A stretch of DNA of 64,000 nt from NCBI GenBank assembly GCA_947475735.1, contig CANJLQ010000007.1, positions 124,001-188,000 of the forward strand, read 5' to 3'. This DNA comes from Caulobacteraceae bacterium. GTDB lineage: Bacteria > Pseudomonadota > Alphaproteobacteria > Caulobacterales > Caulobacteraceae. Shown here in pieces: positions 1 to 9,205 of this stretch. The translations under genes were made by a program, and so were the position numbers. Within the stretch, counting starts at the first letter, position 1, and each line of letters begins with the position of its first letter. Below the pieces are notes generated by a model. That model saw only the letters and a list, made by a program, of their open reading frames with translations, was not told where the DNA came from and ran no database searches.

Positions 1-327
1 GTCATGGTCGAGGACAACAAGATCGTCCCGCCCAAGCGCGGCGAGATGAAGCGGTCGATGGAAGCCCTGATCCACCACTTCAAACTCTATACCGAGGGTT
101 TCCACACCCCGGCCGGCGAGGTCTATGCCGCGGTCGAGGCCCCCAAGGGCGAGTTCGGCATCTATCTGGTGTCGGACGGCACCAACAAGCCGTACCGCGT
201 GAAGATCTCGGCCCCCGGCTTTCGTCACCTCCAGGCCATGGACTGGATGAACCGCGGCCACATGCTGGCCGACGTGTCCGCCATCCTGGGCTCGCTCGAC
301 ATCGTGTTCGGCGAGGTGGATCGCTGA
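1..327 (+). CDS. nuoD: NADH-quinone oxidoreductase subunit D, C-terminal part (5' truncated)
   Basis: The reading frame is open from the first base, so the gene starts before the window; only about the last 108 residues are present. They match the C-terminal part of the 49-kDa subunit of complex I, with the segments [18 protein letters not shown] and [18 protein letters not shown], which are near-invariant at the NuoD end. NuoD lies in the peripheral arm and helps form the quinone-binding cavity with NuoB and NuoH. It is followed one base later by a small membrane-protein gene and then the other nuo genes, so it is the upstream edge of the nuo operon. The family assignment is secure; the start is not visible. 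Confidence 0.96.
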   Translation, partial: VMVEDNKIVPPKRGEMKRSMEALIHHFKLYTEGFHTPAGEVYAAVEAPKGEFGIYLVSDGTNKPYRVKISAPGFRHLQAMDWMNRGHMLADVSAILGSLDIVFGEVDR

Positions 328-328
328 G

Positions 329-730
329 ATGAGCGCCTTCGCCGTCGATCCCGTCTTCACATCGCTGCAGGCCGTCGCCTTCGTCGGCTTTCTTGCGCTG
401 GCGGTCGCCATCCAGTTCGCCTTCTCGCCGCGTCGCCGGGCGATCCTGGGCCGGGCGAAGTTCGCCCTGACCTCTGCCGTGATCGCGACGCCGGGCATCG
501 CCGGCGTGACGCTGGTGCGAGGGGCCTATCGCGCCGGGTATCTGGCCGAAGGGCGGGGTTTTCTGGAGGCCAATCTGCGCTCGATCGTATGGATGAGCGG
601 CTTCATCTTCCTGGGTCAGCTGGCGGTGCGCTACCTGCCGCCGCTGTCGTGGCTGTCGCGTGATCTCGCCCAGGCCGGCAAGGCCGTGTGGCGGGCGCGC
701 CTGAACCGCTGGACGGGGAGGGGCGCATGA
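329..730 (+). CDS. small membrane protein of unknown function inside the nuo operon
   Basis: The 133-residue product is not one I can name. It shows three hydrophobic stretches (about residues 12-32, 47-70 and 86-105) separated by Arg-rich loops (SPRRRAILGRAK, and a basic C-terminus), so it is probably an inner-membrane protein. The ATG lies one base after the nuoD stop, and its own stop overlaps the next start as ATGA, so it is co-translated with complex I genes. GC-rich third positions like those of its neighbours support real coding. Position suggests a role linked to respiration or complex I assembly, but that is inference only. Confidence 0.75.
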   Translation: MSAFAVDPVFTSLQAVAFVGFLALAVAIQFAFSPRRRAILGRAKFALTSAVIATPGIAGVTLVRGAYRAGYLAEGRGFLEANLRSIVWMSGFIFLGQLAVRYLPPLSWLSRDLAQAGKAVWRARLNRWTGRGA

Positions 731-1062
731 ACGTCGAAACCGTCGTGCAGGGGCAACTGGACGCCTACAATGCCCAGGACATCGAGGCCTTCGTCGGTCA
801 TTTCGCCGACGATATCACGGTCTCGGACCTGAACGCCGCGCCCAATCTGACGGGTCTGGACGCCTATCGCGAGCGCCACGTCGGCCTGTTCGCCCAATAC
901 CCGATGAACCGCGCGGAACTGCTGTCCCGCATCGTGATCGGCAAGACCGTGATCGACCACGAGCGCGTCTTCCGCACACCCGACGCCACGCCGTTCGAGG
1001 TCGCGGCCATCTATACCTTCGCCGGCGACAAGATTGCCCGCGTCGACTTCGTGAAAGCCTGA
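727..1062 (+). CDS. NTF2-like / SnoaL-type small protein
   Basis: The 111-residue product has the pattern of the NTF2-like superfamily: an N-terminal helix (VVQGQLDAYNAQDIEAFVGHFADDI) followed by strands with GLDAYRERHVGLFAQYP and a C-terminal strand pair ending KIARVDFV. Members are steroid-isomerase-like or SnoaL-like folds with very varied roles, so the specific substrate cannot be given. I chose the ATG that overlaps the preceding stop (ATGA) and begins MNVETVVQGQ; an upstream in-frame start would read through the previous gene. It lies between nuoD and nuoE and ends three bases before the nuoE start. Fold likely, function unknown. Confidence 0.75.
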   Translation: MNVETVVQGQLDAYNAQDIEAFVGHFADDITVSDLNAAPNLTGLDAYRERHVGLFAQYPMNRAELLSRIVIGKTVIDHERVFRTPDATPFEVAAIYTFAGDKIARVDFVKA

Positions 1063-1065
1063 TCG

Positions 1066-1725
1066 ATGTCCGTCCGCCGCCTCGCCAAGGACCAGCCCGC
1101 CTCGTTCGCCTTCGCCAAGGAGACGATGAAGAAGGCCGAGTGGTGGATCGCGAAATATCCGGCCGACCGGCGTCAGTCGGCGGTGATCCCGATCCTGTGG
1201 CTGGTGCAGAAGCAGGAAGGCTGGGTCTCTGAGCCCGCCCTTCGCGCGATCGCCGACCTTCTGGGCATGGCCTACATCCGGGTTCTAGAGGTGGCGACCT
1301 TCTACACCATGTTCATGCTGGAGCCGGTGGGCTCGGCCGCCCTGATCCAGGTGTGCGGCACGACGCCCTGCATGCTGCGCGGCTCAAACGACCTGATGAA
1401 GGTCTGCAAGGACCGGATCGGACCCAAACAGACCCTGTCGGCCGACGGGCGCTTTTACTGGGAAGAGGTCGAGTGCCTGGGGGCCTGCGTCAACGCGCCC
1501 ATGGCCATGATCAACGACTACTATTTCGAGGATCTGACAGCCGCCGATCTGAACCAGATCATCGACGACTTCGCCGCCGGCAAGGCCCCTGAGCGCGGGC
1601 CCCGCGTCGATCGGGTGAACTCGGCGCCCGAGGGCGGGCCGCTGACCCTGACCGATCCCAAGCTCTACGACGGTTCGGCCGCCAAGCCGATCAAGCTGCC
1701 GAACACGGAGCCTGTGTCGGCATGA
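1066..1725 (+). CDS. nuoE: NADH-quinone oxidoreductase subunit E (24 kDa, 2Fe-2S)
   Basis: A 219-residue thioredoxin-fold subunit of the NADH dehydrogenase module. The four cluster-N1a cysteine ligands are visible as CGTTPC and ECLGAC (about residues 96-101 and 137-142). The N-terminal part carries the usual SAVIPILWLVQKQEGWV block and the VATFYTMF segment. The protein has an extra 50-60 residue tail after the cluster domain, as in other alphaproteobacterial NuoE. It precedes nuoF with one small membrane gene in between, and its stop overlaps that gene as ATGA. It pairs with NuoF to take electrons from NADH. Confidence 0.97.
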   Translation: MSVRRLAKDQPASFAFAKETMKKAEWWIAKYPADRRQSAVIPILWLVQKQEGWVSEPALRAIADLLGMAYIRVLEVATFYTMFMLEPVGSAALIQVCGTTPCMLRGSNDLMKVCKDRIGPKQTLSADGRFYWEEVECLGACVNAPMAMINDYYFEDLTAADLNQIIDDFAAGKAPERGPRVDRVNSAPEGGPLTLTDPKLYDGSAAKPIKLPNTEPVSA

Positions 1726-2000
1726 CCGGTTCCGACCTTCAGACCGACGCCAAGATCGCCGCTTACCGGGCGGAGATGCGCGCCGTCGGCCGCACCCAGA
1801 GGCTGGCCGGGTTCGGCCTGGTCCTGCTCGGGGCGATCCTGGTCTGGGGCGGCACCCAGGCGGGCGGTCTGGCCGAGATTGTGCAGATGGCGGGTTATGG
1901 CGCGCTGGCGGCCGGTTGGGCCCTGATGCTCGCCGCGATCTTCCTTCGCACGCGTCATCACCGTCGCCGCATGGCCGAGTTGAGCGAGGGCGGGCGATGA
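1722..2000 (+). CDS. small two-helix membrane protein, unknown function
   Basis: The 92-residue product has two predicted membrane helices (about residues 28-45 and 52-74, LAGFGLVLLGAILVWGG and the stretch ending LMLAAIFL), flanked by charged ends (KIAAYRAEMRAV; RTRHHRRRMAE). No family is recognised. Its ATG overlaps the nuoE stop (ATGA), so it is translationally coupled to nuoE. It could be a complex I accessory or assembly protein by position, but there is no direct evidence. The hydrophobic pattern and codon use argue that it is a real gene. Confidence 0.7.
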   Translation: MTGSDLQTDAKIAAYRAEMRAVGRTQRLAGFGLVLLGAILVWGGTQAGGLAEIVQMAGYGALAAGWALMLAAIFLRTRHHRRRMAELSEGGR

Positions 2001-2384
2001 GCAAGCTTCGCTTGATCGGCGAACCGTCGCGAGACTGTCGGACGGCCGGTGCACACTCGCTGATCTTGAGGCGTTCGGGGGACCGTCGTGGTGTCATCGC
2101 AACCCGGCAAGCGGAAATCCGCCGGCCTGTTCCTGGCCAATCTGATGGGGGCGGGGGCCCTGCCGCTCGGCGGCGCGGTTCCGCCGCATCCCCAGCCGCC
2201 CACGCCCGCGCCCAGCGCGCCGTCTTCTCCGTCCGGTACCCCGAATGCGCCTGAGCCTCCGTCGTCTCAATCCCAGCGTCCGCCGCCGCGCGAGGAACGC
2301 GACACCGGCGATCGTCGCAGCGAAGTCTCGCGCCCGCGCGGCCGTGGCGTCGGCGGCGGTGGCCGTGGTTCGGGGGGCTCGCTG
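2001..2384 (+). other. leader of nuoF, or in-frame Pro/Arg-rich N-terminal extension of NuoF
   Basis: No family-matching gene lies here, yet the nuoF frame is open upstream from a GTG at 2088. It would encode 99 extra residues rich in Pro, Ser, Gly and Arg ([16 protein letters not shown], then an RG-rich stretch such as [14 protein letters not shown]). Third positions in this frame are GC-rich, as in real genes, and a purine-rich stretch (GGGGGA) precedes the GTG. It may be translated as an extended NuoF, be a separate start for a leader peptide, or be untranslated. See findings. Confidence 0.45.
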
Positions 2385-3698
<1,314 letters not shown>

Positions 3699-3729
3699 GG
3701 ATGCGACGTCGCCCAACATCCTCCGCCTC

Positions 3730-3847
3730 CCTCGGACTTGATCCGAGGGCCGGACGTTCCGCCGCTCGTGCGACGGGATGGGGCGGGATCGCGCCTCGTG
3801 CGTCCGTTCGCGCCGCTGGACGTCCGATCCTCGGATCAAGTCCGAGG
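3730..3847 (+). repeat. REP-like element: two inverted palindromes (copy 1)
   Basis: Two copies of a 19-base near-palindrome face each other: CCTCGGACTTGATCCGAGG at 3730-3748 and CCTCGGATCAAGTCCGAGG at 3829-3847, each the reverse complement of the other. The roughly 80 bases between them also contain partly complementary GC-rich sequence, so a long hairpin is possible. The same arrangement occurs at 32671-32797. Such extragenic palindromes are common in alphaproteobacteria. Here the right arm ends directly at the start region of a lipoprotein gene. Confidence 0.85.
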
Positions 3848-3856
3848 ATGACGGTG

Positions 3857-4333
3857 ATGGGGTTGATGGCGGCGGGTCTGGTCGCCTGTTCGCCCGCCGC
3901 GGAGAAAGAACCGACGCCCGTCGAGAAGGCGGCGGCGCAAGCCCCTGTGTCCGATGCTGTGGCCGAGGTGCCCGCCGTTCTGACCGCCGTCGATCTGGGC
4001 CGGGTCTGCCGCGCGGGGCTGGCGGCGATCCACGGCCAGACGTTGGACGCGATCGAGATCACCGGCGCGGAGGGCGAGGCCCTGAACGCCCAGTGGCGCG
4101 CGCCGGTCGACGGCGGCTGGATGAAGGCCCAGTGCCGGGCGGGTGACGGCCTGGTGGTGTGGAAGCCGCTGGATTTGCCCGATCCGACCCAGGTGCGCTG
4201 GATGAACGAGGCGGGCGACCCGGTCGTGCGCTACACGATCCGCGGCGAAGAGATCGAGATCGTCCAGGCCTTGCCGGACGGCACGACGCAGCAGGCGATG
4301 ATGGCCGTGCGTCCTGAGGAAGAGGTAAGCTGA
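3857..4333 (+). CDS. small secreted lipoprotein between nuoF and nuoG
   Basis: From ATG 3857 the product is 158 residues, beginning MGLMAAGLVACSPAAEK with a short hydrophobic leader and a lipobox (LVAC), so it should be a lipoprotein facing the periplasm. The body has no family I recognise; it contains two further cysteines (VCRAGL and AQCRAG) that could form a disulphide. The end overlaps the nuoG start (TGATG), so it is co-translated with nuoG. The GAGG of the REP right arm lies nine bases upstream of ATG 3857 and may act as its ribosome binding site; ATG 3848 is an alternative start. Function unknown. Confidence 0.75.
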   Translation: MGLMAAGLVACSPAAEKEPTPVEKAAAQAPVSDAVAEVPAVLTAVDLGRVCRAGLAAIHGQTLDAIEITGAEGEALNAQWRAPVDGGWMKAQCRAGDGLVVWKPLDLPDPTQVRWMNEAGDPVVRYTIRGEEIEIVQALPDGTTQQAMMAVRPEEEVS

Positions 4334-6378
4334 TGCCCGTCGCCAAGGTCAACGGCGTCGAAGTCGAGTTCGAGCCCGGGATGACGGTGCTCCAGGTCGC
4401 CGAGCGCGCCGGGCACGAGATTCCGCGCTTCTGCTATCACGAGCGGCTGTCGATCGCCGGCAACTGCCGCATGTGCCTGGTCGAGGTGAAGCCCGGACCG
4501 CCCAAGCCGCAGGCGTCGTGCGCCCTGCCGGCCGCCGAGAACCAGGAGATCTTCACCGACACGCCGATGGTGAAGAAGGCCCGCGAAGGGGTGATGGAGT
4601 TCCTGCTCATCAACCACCCGCTGGACTGCCCGATCTGCGACCAGGGCGGCGAGTGCGACCTGCAGGACCAGGCCATGGGCTATGGCCGCGACGGCTCCCG
4701 CTATGCCGAGAACAAGCGGGCGGTCGAAGAAAAGAACATGGGCCCGACCATCAAGACCTTCATGACGCGCTGTATCCAGTGCACCCGCTGCGTGCGGTTC
4801 GTGTCGGAAGTGGCCGGCGTGCCGGACATCGGCATGATCAGCCGCGGCGAGGACGCCGAGATCACCACCTATCTGGAGAGCGCGGTCGGCTCGGAGCTGT
4901 CGGGCAACGTCAACGACCTGTGCCCCGTCGGTGCCCTGACGCACCGGCCGTGGCAGTTCCACTATCGCCCGTGGGAGCTGAAGCGGACCGAGACCATCGA
5001 CGTCATGGACGGTCTGGGATCGAACATCTCGGCCCAGGCCAAAGGTGCCGAGGTGATGCGCATCCTGCCGCGCGTGCACGAGGGCATCAACGAGGAGTGG
5101 CTGTCGGACAAGAGCCGCTATGTCGTCGATGGGCTTCAGGCGCGACGTCTGGACCGGCCCTATGTGCGCGAGAACGGCAAGCTGCGCGCGGCCTCGTGGG
5201 ACGAGGCGCTCAACGCCGTTGCGGCCAAGCTGAAGGCCGCCAAGCCAGAGAAGATCGGCGTCATCGCCGGCGATCTGCAGGACGCGGAATCGATGAAGGC
5301 GGCGCTGGACCTGTTCCGCGCCCTGGGCTCGGCCAACACCGACTGTCGCCAGGACGGGGAGGCTCTGGGCGTCGGCCCTCGCGAGGGCTGGCTGTTCAAC
5401 ACCGGGCTGCAAGGTCTAGAAAACGCGGACTCCATTTTGCTGGTCGGGGTCAATCCGCGCACCGAGGCGCCGCTGCTGAACCAGCGGATCCGCAAGAGCT
5501 GGTTGGCGGGCAAGACCCGCGTCGGCGTGATCGGCGAACAGGCCGACCTGACCTATGACTACGACCTGGTCGGGCGTGGCACCAGGACCTTGGCCAAGCT
5601 GCCCAAGGCGGCGGTGGACGCCCTGTCGACCGCCGAGCGGCCCGCGATCGTGGTCGGGGCAGGGGCCCTGGTTGGTCCCGAGGGTCCGGCCGTGCTGAAC
5701 GCACTCGGCAAGCTGGCGGCCAAGGTGGGCGTCGTGAAAGATGGCTGGAACGGCTTCAATGTCCTGCACACGGCGGCCTCGCGGGTCGGCGGTCTGGACA
5801 TGGGTTTCGTCCCCGCCGCCGGCGGTCTGTCGGCCCATGAGATGGTGCAGAAGGGCGCGCTGGACGTGCTGTTCCTGCTGGGCGCTGACGAAATCGAGAC
5901 GGGCGCGACCAAGGCGTTCAAGGTCTATCTGGGCAGCCACGGCGACCGGGGCGCGCACACCGCCGACGTCATCCTGCCGGGCGCGGCCTGGACGGAGAAG
6001 CCGGGCCTGTACGTCAACACTGAGGGCCGGGTGCAGATGGCCGAACGCGCCGTCTTCCCCAAGGGCGAGGCCAAGGAAGACTGGGCCATCCTGCGCGCCC
6101 TGTCCGAGCGGGTCGGCCACACCCTGCCGTACGACACCCTCGATCAGTTGCGCTCGAGGCTGATGGCGGATCACCCGACCTTTGGCCGCATCGACTACCT
6201 GGCCCCCGCCGGATCGTTCGACGTCGCGAGCCTTGGCACCAAGGGCGAGCTGGGTGACGTGGCCCTGCGCTCGATCGTCGTCGACCCCTATCTGAACAAT
6301 CCGATCGCGCGGGCCAGCGCGACCATGGCCGAGCTGAGCGCCCAGCGCGTCGCTCCGGCCCTGATGGCGGCGGAGTAG
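4333..6378 (+). CDS. nuoG: NADH-quinone oxidoreductase subunit G (75 kDa)
   Basis: The 681-residue protein carries the usual N-terminal [2Fe-2S] ferredoxin domain ([15 protein letters not shown]), the His-Cys [4Fe-4S] motif ([18 protein letters not shown]), and a second [4Fe-4S] motif ([11 protein letters not shown]), followed by a molybdopterin-oxidoreductase-like domain that in complex I lacks a functional cofactor. It conducts electrons from NuoE/F toward NuoI and NuoB. The length is typical for alphaproteobacterial NuoG, and the extra cluster N7 found in E. coli is not obvious. The start overlaps the preceding lipoprotein stop; nuoH begins four bases after its end. Confidence 0.97.
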   Translation: MPVAKVNGVEVEFEPGMTVLQVAERAGHEIPRFCYHERLSIAGNCRMCLVEVKPGPPKPQASCALPAAENQEIFTDTPMVKKAREGVMEFLLINHPLDCPICDQGGECDLQDQAMGYGRDGSRYAENKRAVEEKNMGPTIKTFMTRCIQCTRCVRFVSEVAGVPDIGMISRGEDAEITTYLESAVGSELSGNVNDLCPVGALTHRPWQFHYRPWELKRTETIDVMDGLGSNISAQAKGAEVMRILPRVHEGINEEWLSDKSRYVVDGLQARRLDRPYVRENGKLRAASWDEALNAVAAKLKAAKPEKIGVIAGDLQDAESMKAALDLFRALGSANTDCRQDGEALGVGPREGWLFNTGLQGLENADSILLVGVNPRTEAPLLNQRIRKSWLAGKTRVGVIGEQADLTYDYDLVGRGTRTLAKLPKAAVDALSTAERPAIVVGAGALVGPEGPAVLNALGKLAAKVGVVKDGWNGFNVLHTAASRVGGLDMGFVPAAGGLSAHEMVQKGALDVLFLLGADEIETGATKAFKVYLGSHGDRGAHTADVILPGAAWTEKPGLYVNTEGRVQMAERAVFPKGEAKEDWAILRALSERVGHTLPYDTLDQLRSRLMADHPTFGRIDYLAPAGSFDVASLGTKGELGDVALRSIVVDPYLNNPIARASATMAELSAQRVAPALMAAE

Positions 6379-6382
6379 GCCG

Positions 6383-7450
6383 ATGCAGGAGATGTGGAGC
6401 ACCCCCGGCGGCTGGACCCTGCTGACCAGCGTGGGCATCCTGATCGTCACGGTCGGGATCCTTCTGTCGCTGGCCTTCCTGCTGCTCCTGGATCGCAAGA
6501 TCTGGGCGAGCGTGCAGATGCGCAAAGGGCCCAACGTCGTCGGCCCCTTCGGCCTGCTTCAGTCTTTCGCCGACTTCTTCAAATTCGTGCTGAAGGAGAT
6601 CGTCGTTCCGGCGGGGGCGGACAAGGTCGTTTTCATCCTGGCCCCGCTGATCACCTTCGTCCTGGCGTTCATCGTGTGGGCGGCCATTCCGTTCGCACCG
6701 GGCTGGGTCATTTCGGACCTGAACGTCGGCATACTCTACATCTTCGCGATCAGCTCGCTGGGCGTGTACGGCATCATCATGGGCGGCTGGGCGTCCAACT
6801 CGAAGTATCCGTTCCTGGGGTCGCTGCGGTCGGCGGCCCAGATGGTCAGCTATGAGGTCTCGATCGGCCTGATCATCATCAACGTCATCCTGCTGGCCGG
6901 GACGATGAACCTGTCGGCCATCGTGACCGCTCAGGACGGCTGGTTCTGGAACTGGTTCGGCTTCGGCGGCGGGCTGGACAGCTGGCCCCTGCTGGTGGTG
7001 ATGTTCCCGATGTCGATCATGTTCTTCGTCTCGGCCCTGGCCGAGACTAACCGCCCGCCGTTCGACCTGCCCGAGGCCGAGAGCGAGCTCGTGGCCGGGT
7101 ATCAGGTTGAATACAGCTCCACCCCGTACCTGTTGTTCATGATCGGCGAATACGCCAACATCGTCTTCATGTGCGCGATGATCAGCCTGCTGTTCTTCGG
7201 CGGCTGGAACCCGGGCTTCCCCATCGACTTCGCCGCCGACTGGCCGCCGTTCCTGGTGAACTTCCTGCTGTTCCTGGTGTTCGCGGCCAAGATCGTCTTC
7301 TGGTTCTTCATGATCTCGATCGTGAAAGCGTTCGTGCCCCGCTATCGTTACGACCAGCTGATGCGGCTGGGCTGGAAGATCTTCCTGCCGACCTCGCTGG
7401 TGGCCGTGGTGATCGTGGCGGCGTGGCGCGTCTTCGTGGTGGGCGGGTGA
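6383..7450 (+). CDS. nuoH: NADH-quinone oxidoreductase subunit H
   Basis: The 355-residue protein is the ND1-like membrane subunit at the junction of the arms and contributes to the quinone chamber. Recognisable blocks are [21 protein letters not shown] near residue 31, [34 protein letters not shown] sequence in the middle (seen here as [17 protein letters not shown]), and eight or so hydrophobic helices. The ERxGPN motif is present as MRKGPN. It directly follows nuoG and its stop overlaps the next lipoprotein gene (GTGATG). Assignment is secure. Confidence 0.97.
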   Translation: MQEMWSTPGGWTLLTSVGILIVTVGILLSLAFLLLLDRKIWASVQMRKGPNVVGPFGLLQSFADFFKFVLKEIVVPAGADKVVFILAPLITFVLAFIVWAAIPFAPGWVISDLNVGILYIFAISSLGVYGIIMGGWASNSKYPFLGSLRSAAQMVSYEVSIGLIIINVILLAGTMNLSAIVTAQDGWFWNWFGFGGGLDSWPLLVVMFPMSIMFFVSALAETNRPPFDLPEAESELVAGYQVEYSSTPYLLFMIGEYANIVFMCAMISLLFFGGWNPGFPIDFAADWPPFLVNFLLFLVFAAKIVFWFFMISIVKAFVPRYRYDQLMRLGWKIFLPTSLVAVVIVAAWRVFVVGG

Positions 7451-7662
7451 TGCGCGTCCTGATCCTCAGCCTGCTGGCCGTGGCGACGAGCGGTTGCCTG
7501 CCCGCGCCTTACGAACCCCTGCCGACCTCGGTCTATCAGTGGGAACGCCGGCAGACCGAGATCACGCGCCGCGAGGCCGAGCGCGTGCGCCTGTGCCAGA
7601 TGATGAACAAGGACAGCGAGCGCTATGAGCGCGACTGCCGCCGTCCGGGAGACCCCGAGTAA
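7450..7662 (+). CDS. 70-residue putative lipoprotein between nuoH and nuoI
   Basis: A short product, [20 protein letters not shown] at the N-terminus, with a hydrophobic leader and lipobox ATSGC, then a highly charged Arg/Glu helix ([17 protein letters not shown]) and two further cysteines. It is overlapped by nuoH at the start and by nuoI at the end (TAATG), so it is embedded in the operon. No family recognised. It is a plausible periplasmic complex I accessory lipoprotein, but this is inference from position. Confidence 0.7.
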   Translation: MRVLILSLLAVATSGCLPAPYEPLPTSVYQWERRQTEITRREAERVRLCQMMNKDSERYERDCRRPGDPE

Positions 7663-8153
7663 TGCTGAGCCGCATCGCACAAGCCGCGAAGGGCGCCATG
7701 CTGATCGATCTGATCGGCGCGGTCGGCCTGTCGCTGAAATACATGGCCCGGCCCAAGGCCACGGTGAACTATCCGTTCGAGCGCGGCCCCAAGTCGCCCC
7801 GTTTCCGGGGTGAGCATGCGCTGCGTCGCTATCCGAACGGCGAGGAACGCTGCATCGCGTGCAAGCTGTGCGAGGCCATCTGCCCGGCCCAGGCCATCAC
7901 GATCGAGAGCGAACCTCGCAGCGACGGCAGCCGCCGCACGACCCGCTACGACATCGACATGGTCAAATGCATCTATTGCGGCCTGTGCCAGGAGGCCTGC
8001 CCGGTGGACGCCATCGTCGAGGGCCCGAACATGGAGTTCACCGTCGAGAACCGCGAAGAGCTGCTCTACGACAAGGCACGGCTGCTGGATAACGGCGACC
8101 GCTGGGAGCGGGTGATCGCCAAGAACCTTGAGATGGACGCGCCTTATCGGTGA
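7662..8153 (+). CDS. nuoI: NADH-quinone oxidoreductase subunit I (two 4Fe-4S)
   Basis: The 163-residue TYKY subunit has the two characteristic ferredoxin motifs [12 protein letters not shown] and [12 protein letters not shown] (clusters N6a and N6b) at about residues 64-75 and 103-114. The N-terminus has an amphipathic region ([18 protein letters not shown]) typical of bacterial and mitochondrial forms. It hands electrons to cluster N2 in NuoB. The start overlaps the preceding lipoprotein stop. Length and motif spacing are normal. Confidence 0.97.
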   Translation: MLSRIAQAAKGAMLIDLIGAVGLSLKYMARPKATVNYPFERGPKSPRFRGEHALRRYPNGEERCIACKLCEAICPAQAITIESEPRSDGSRRTTRYDIDMVKCIYCGLCQEACPVDAIVEGPNMEFTVENREELLYDKARLLDNGDRWERVIAKNLEMDAPYR

Positions 8154-8186
8154 CGCGTTCGAAACTCGTCGCTCGACGGGTGATTT

Positions 8187-8239
8187 GGCCGCTTCCGCTG
8201 GAAGCGGTCGCTGTCTAAGAGGTGCGGCGAATTCGCCGC
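8187..8239. repeat. two short palindromes in the nuoI-nuoJ spacer
   Basis: The only sizeable spacer in the downstream nuo block (115 bases) holds an inverted repeat GGCCGCTTCC / GGAAGCGGTC (8187-8209, three-base loop) and a perfect 16-base palindrome GCGGCGAATTCGCCGC (8224-8239). They could form hairpins in the mRNA and act as processing or attenuation sites; neither is followed by a T-run, so they are not obvious terminators. Confidence 0.55.
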
Positions 8240-8268
8240 GCTGAATCGGAAAGGGGCACGCGCCTCCC

Positions 8269-8895
8269 ATGCTGCAAGGCATAGCCTTCTATCTGATGTC
8301 GGCGGTCGCCGTTCTGTCCGGCCTTTTGGTCGTGACGGCGCGCAACCCCGTGCATTCCGTCCTGTGGCTGATCCTGGCCTTCTTCTCCTCGGCGGGGCTG
8401 TTCGTGCTGCTGGGTGCCGAGTTCCTGGCGATGCTGCTGGTCGTGGTCTACGTCGGCGCCGTGGCGGTGCTGTTCCTGTTCGTCGTCATGATGCTGGACG
8501 TCGACTTCGTGCGACTGCGCGAAGGCTTCGCCGCCTATCTGCCGCTGGCCGCGATCGTGGCGGGGGTGCTGCTGGCCGAGATGGTCATGATCTCGATCGT
8601 CGTCGCCCAGAGCGGTGCGACGGCCGACGTCGCGGCGCCGGCCCTGGCGACGGCCGACACGACCAATGTCGAGGCGATCGGGCGGGTGCTCTACACGGAC
8701 TATGTCTACGTCTTCCAGGCGGCCGGGATCGTCCTGCTGATCGCCATGATCGGGGCCATCGTCCTGACCCTGCGTCGACGCGAGTCGGTCCGTCGCCAGG
8801 ACCCGGGCGCCCAGACCAACCGCGATCGCCGGACCTCGGTCGAGATCAAGGGCGCGACGACCGGCGTCGGCGTCACCGCCGAGGAGCTGCGCTGA
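8269..8895 (+). CDS. nuoJ: NADH-quinone oxidoreductase subunit J
   Basis: The 208-residue ND6-like subunit has five hydrophobic helices, with the conserved [20 protein letters not shown] and [30 protein letters not shown] segments; the latter corresponds to the pi-bulge helix of complex I. The C-terminal hydrophilic tail of about 45 residues is longer than in E. coli and typical of alphaproteobacteria. Its stop overlaps nuoK as TGATG. A purine-rich site (GGAAAGGGG) lies upstream of the start. Confidence 0.97.
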   Translation: MLQGIAFYLMSAVAVLSGLLVVTARNPVHSVLWLILAFFSSAGLFVLLGAEFLAMLLVVVYVGAVAVLFLFVVMMLDVDFVRLREGFAAYLPLAAIVAGVLLAEMVMISIVVAQSGATADVAAPALATADTTNVEAIGRVLYTDYVYVFQAAGIVLLIAMIGAIVLTLRRRESVRRQDPGAQTNRDRRTSVEIKGATTGVGVTAEELR

Positions 8896-9203
8896 TGGAC
8901 GTCGGGCTCCAGCACTATCTGGCGGTCGCCGCCATGCTGTTCACCATCGGGGTGTTCGGCATCTTCGTGAACCGCAAGAACATCATCATCATCCTGATGT
9001 CCGTGGAGCTGATCCTGCTCGCGGTGAACATCAACTTCGTGGCCTTCTCGACCTATCTGAACGACGTCCAGGGGCAGATCATGGCCATGTTCATCCTGAC
9101 CGTAGCGGCCGCCGAGGCGGCCGTGGGCCTGGCCATCCTGGTGACCTTCTTCCGCAACCGCGGCGACATCGCGGTTGACGATGCCAGCGTGATGAAGGGC
9201 TGA
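8895..9203 (+). CDS. nuoK: NADH-quinone oxidoreductase subunit K
   Basis: The 102-residue ND4L-like subunit has three membrane helices. The conserved intramembrane glutamates are visible in [10 protein letters not shown] and [11 protein letters not shown], both needed for proton translocation in the family. It begins with [19 protein letters not shown], as usual. It overlaps nuoJ by one base at the start and ends two bases before the GTG start of nuoL. Length is exactly standard. Confidence 0.97.
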   Translation: MDVGLQHYLAVAAMLFTIGVFGIFVNRKNIIIILMSVELILLAVNINFVAFSTYLNDVQGQIMAMFILTVAAAEAAVGLAILVTFFRNRGDIAVDDASVMKG

Positions 9204-9205
9204 TC

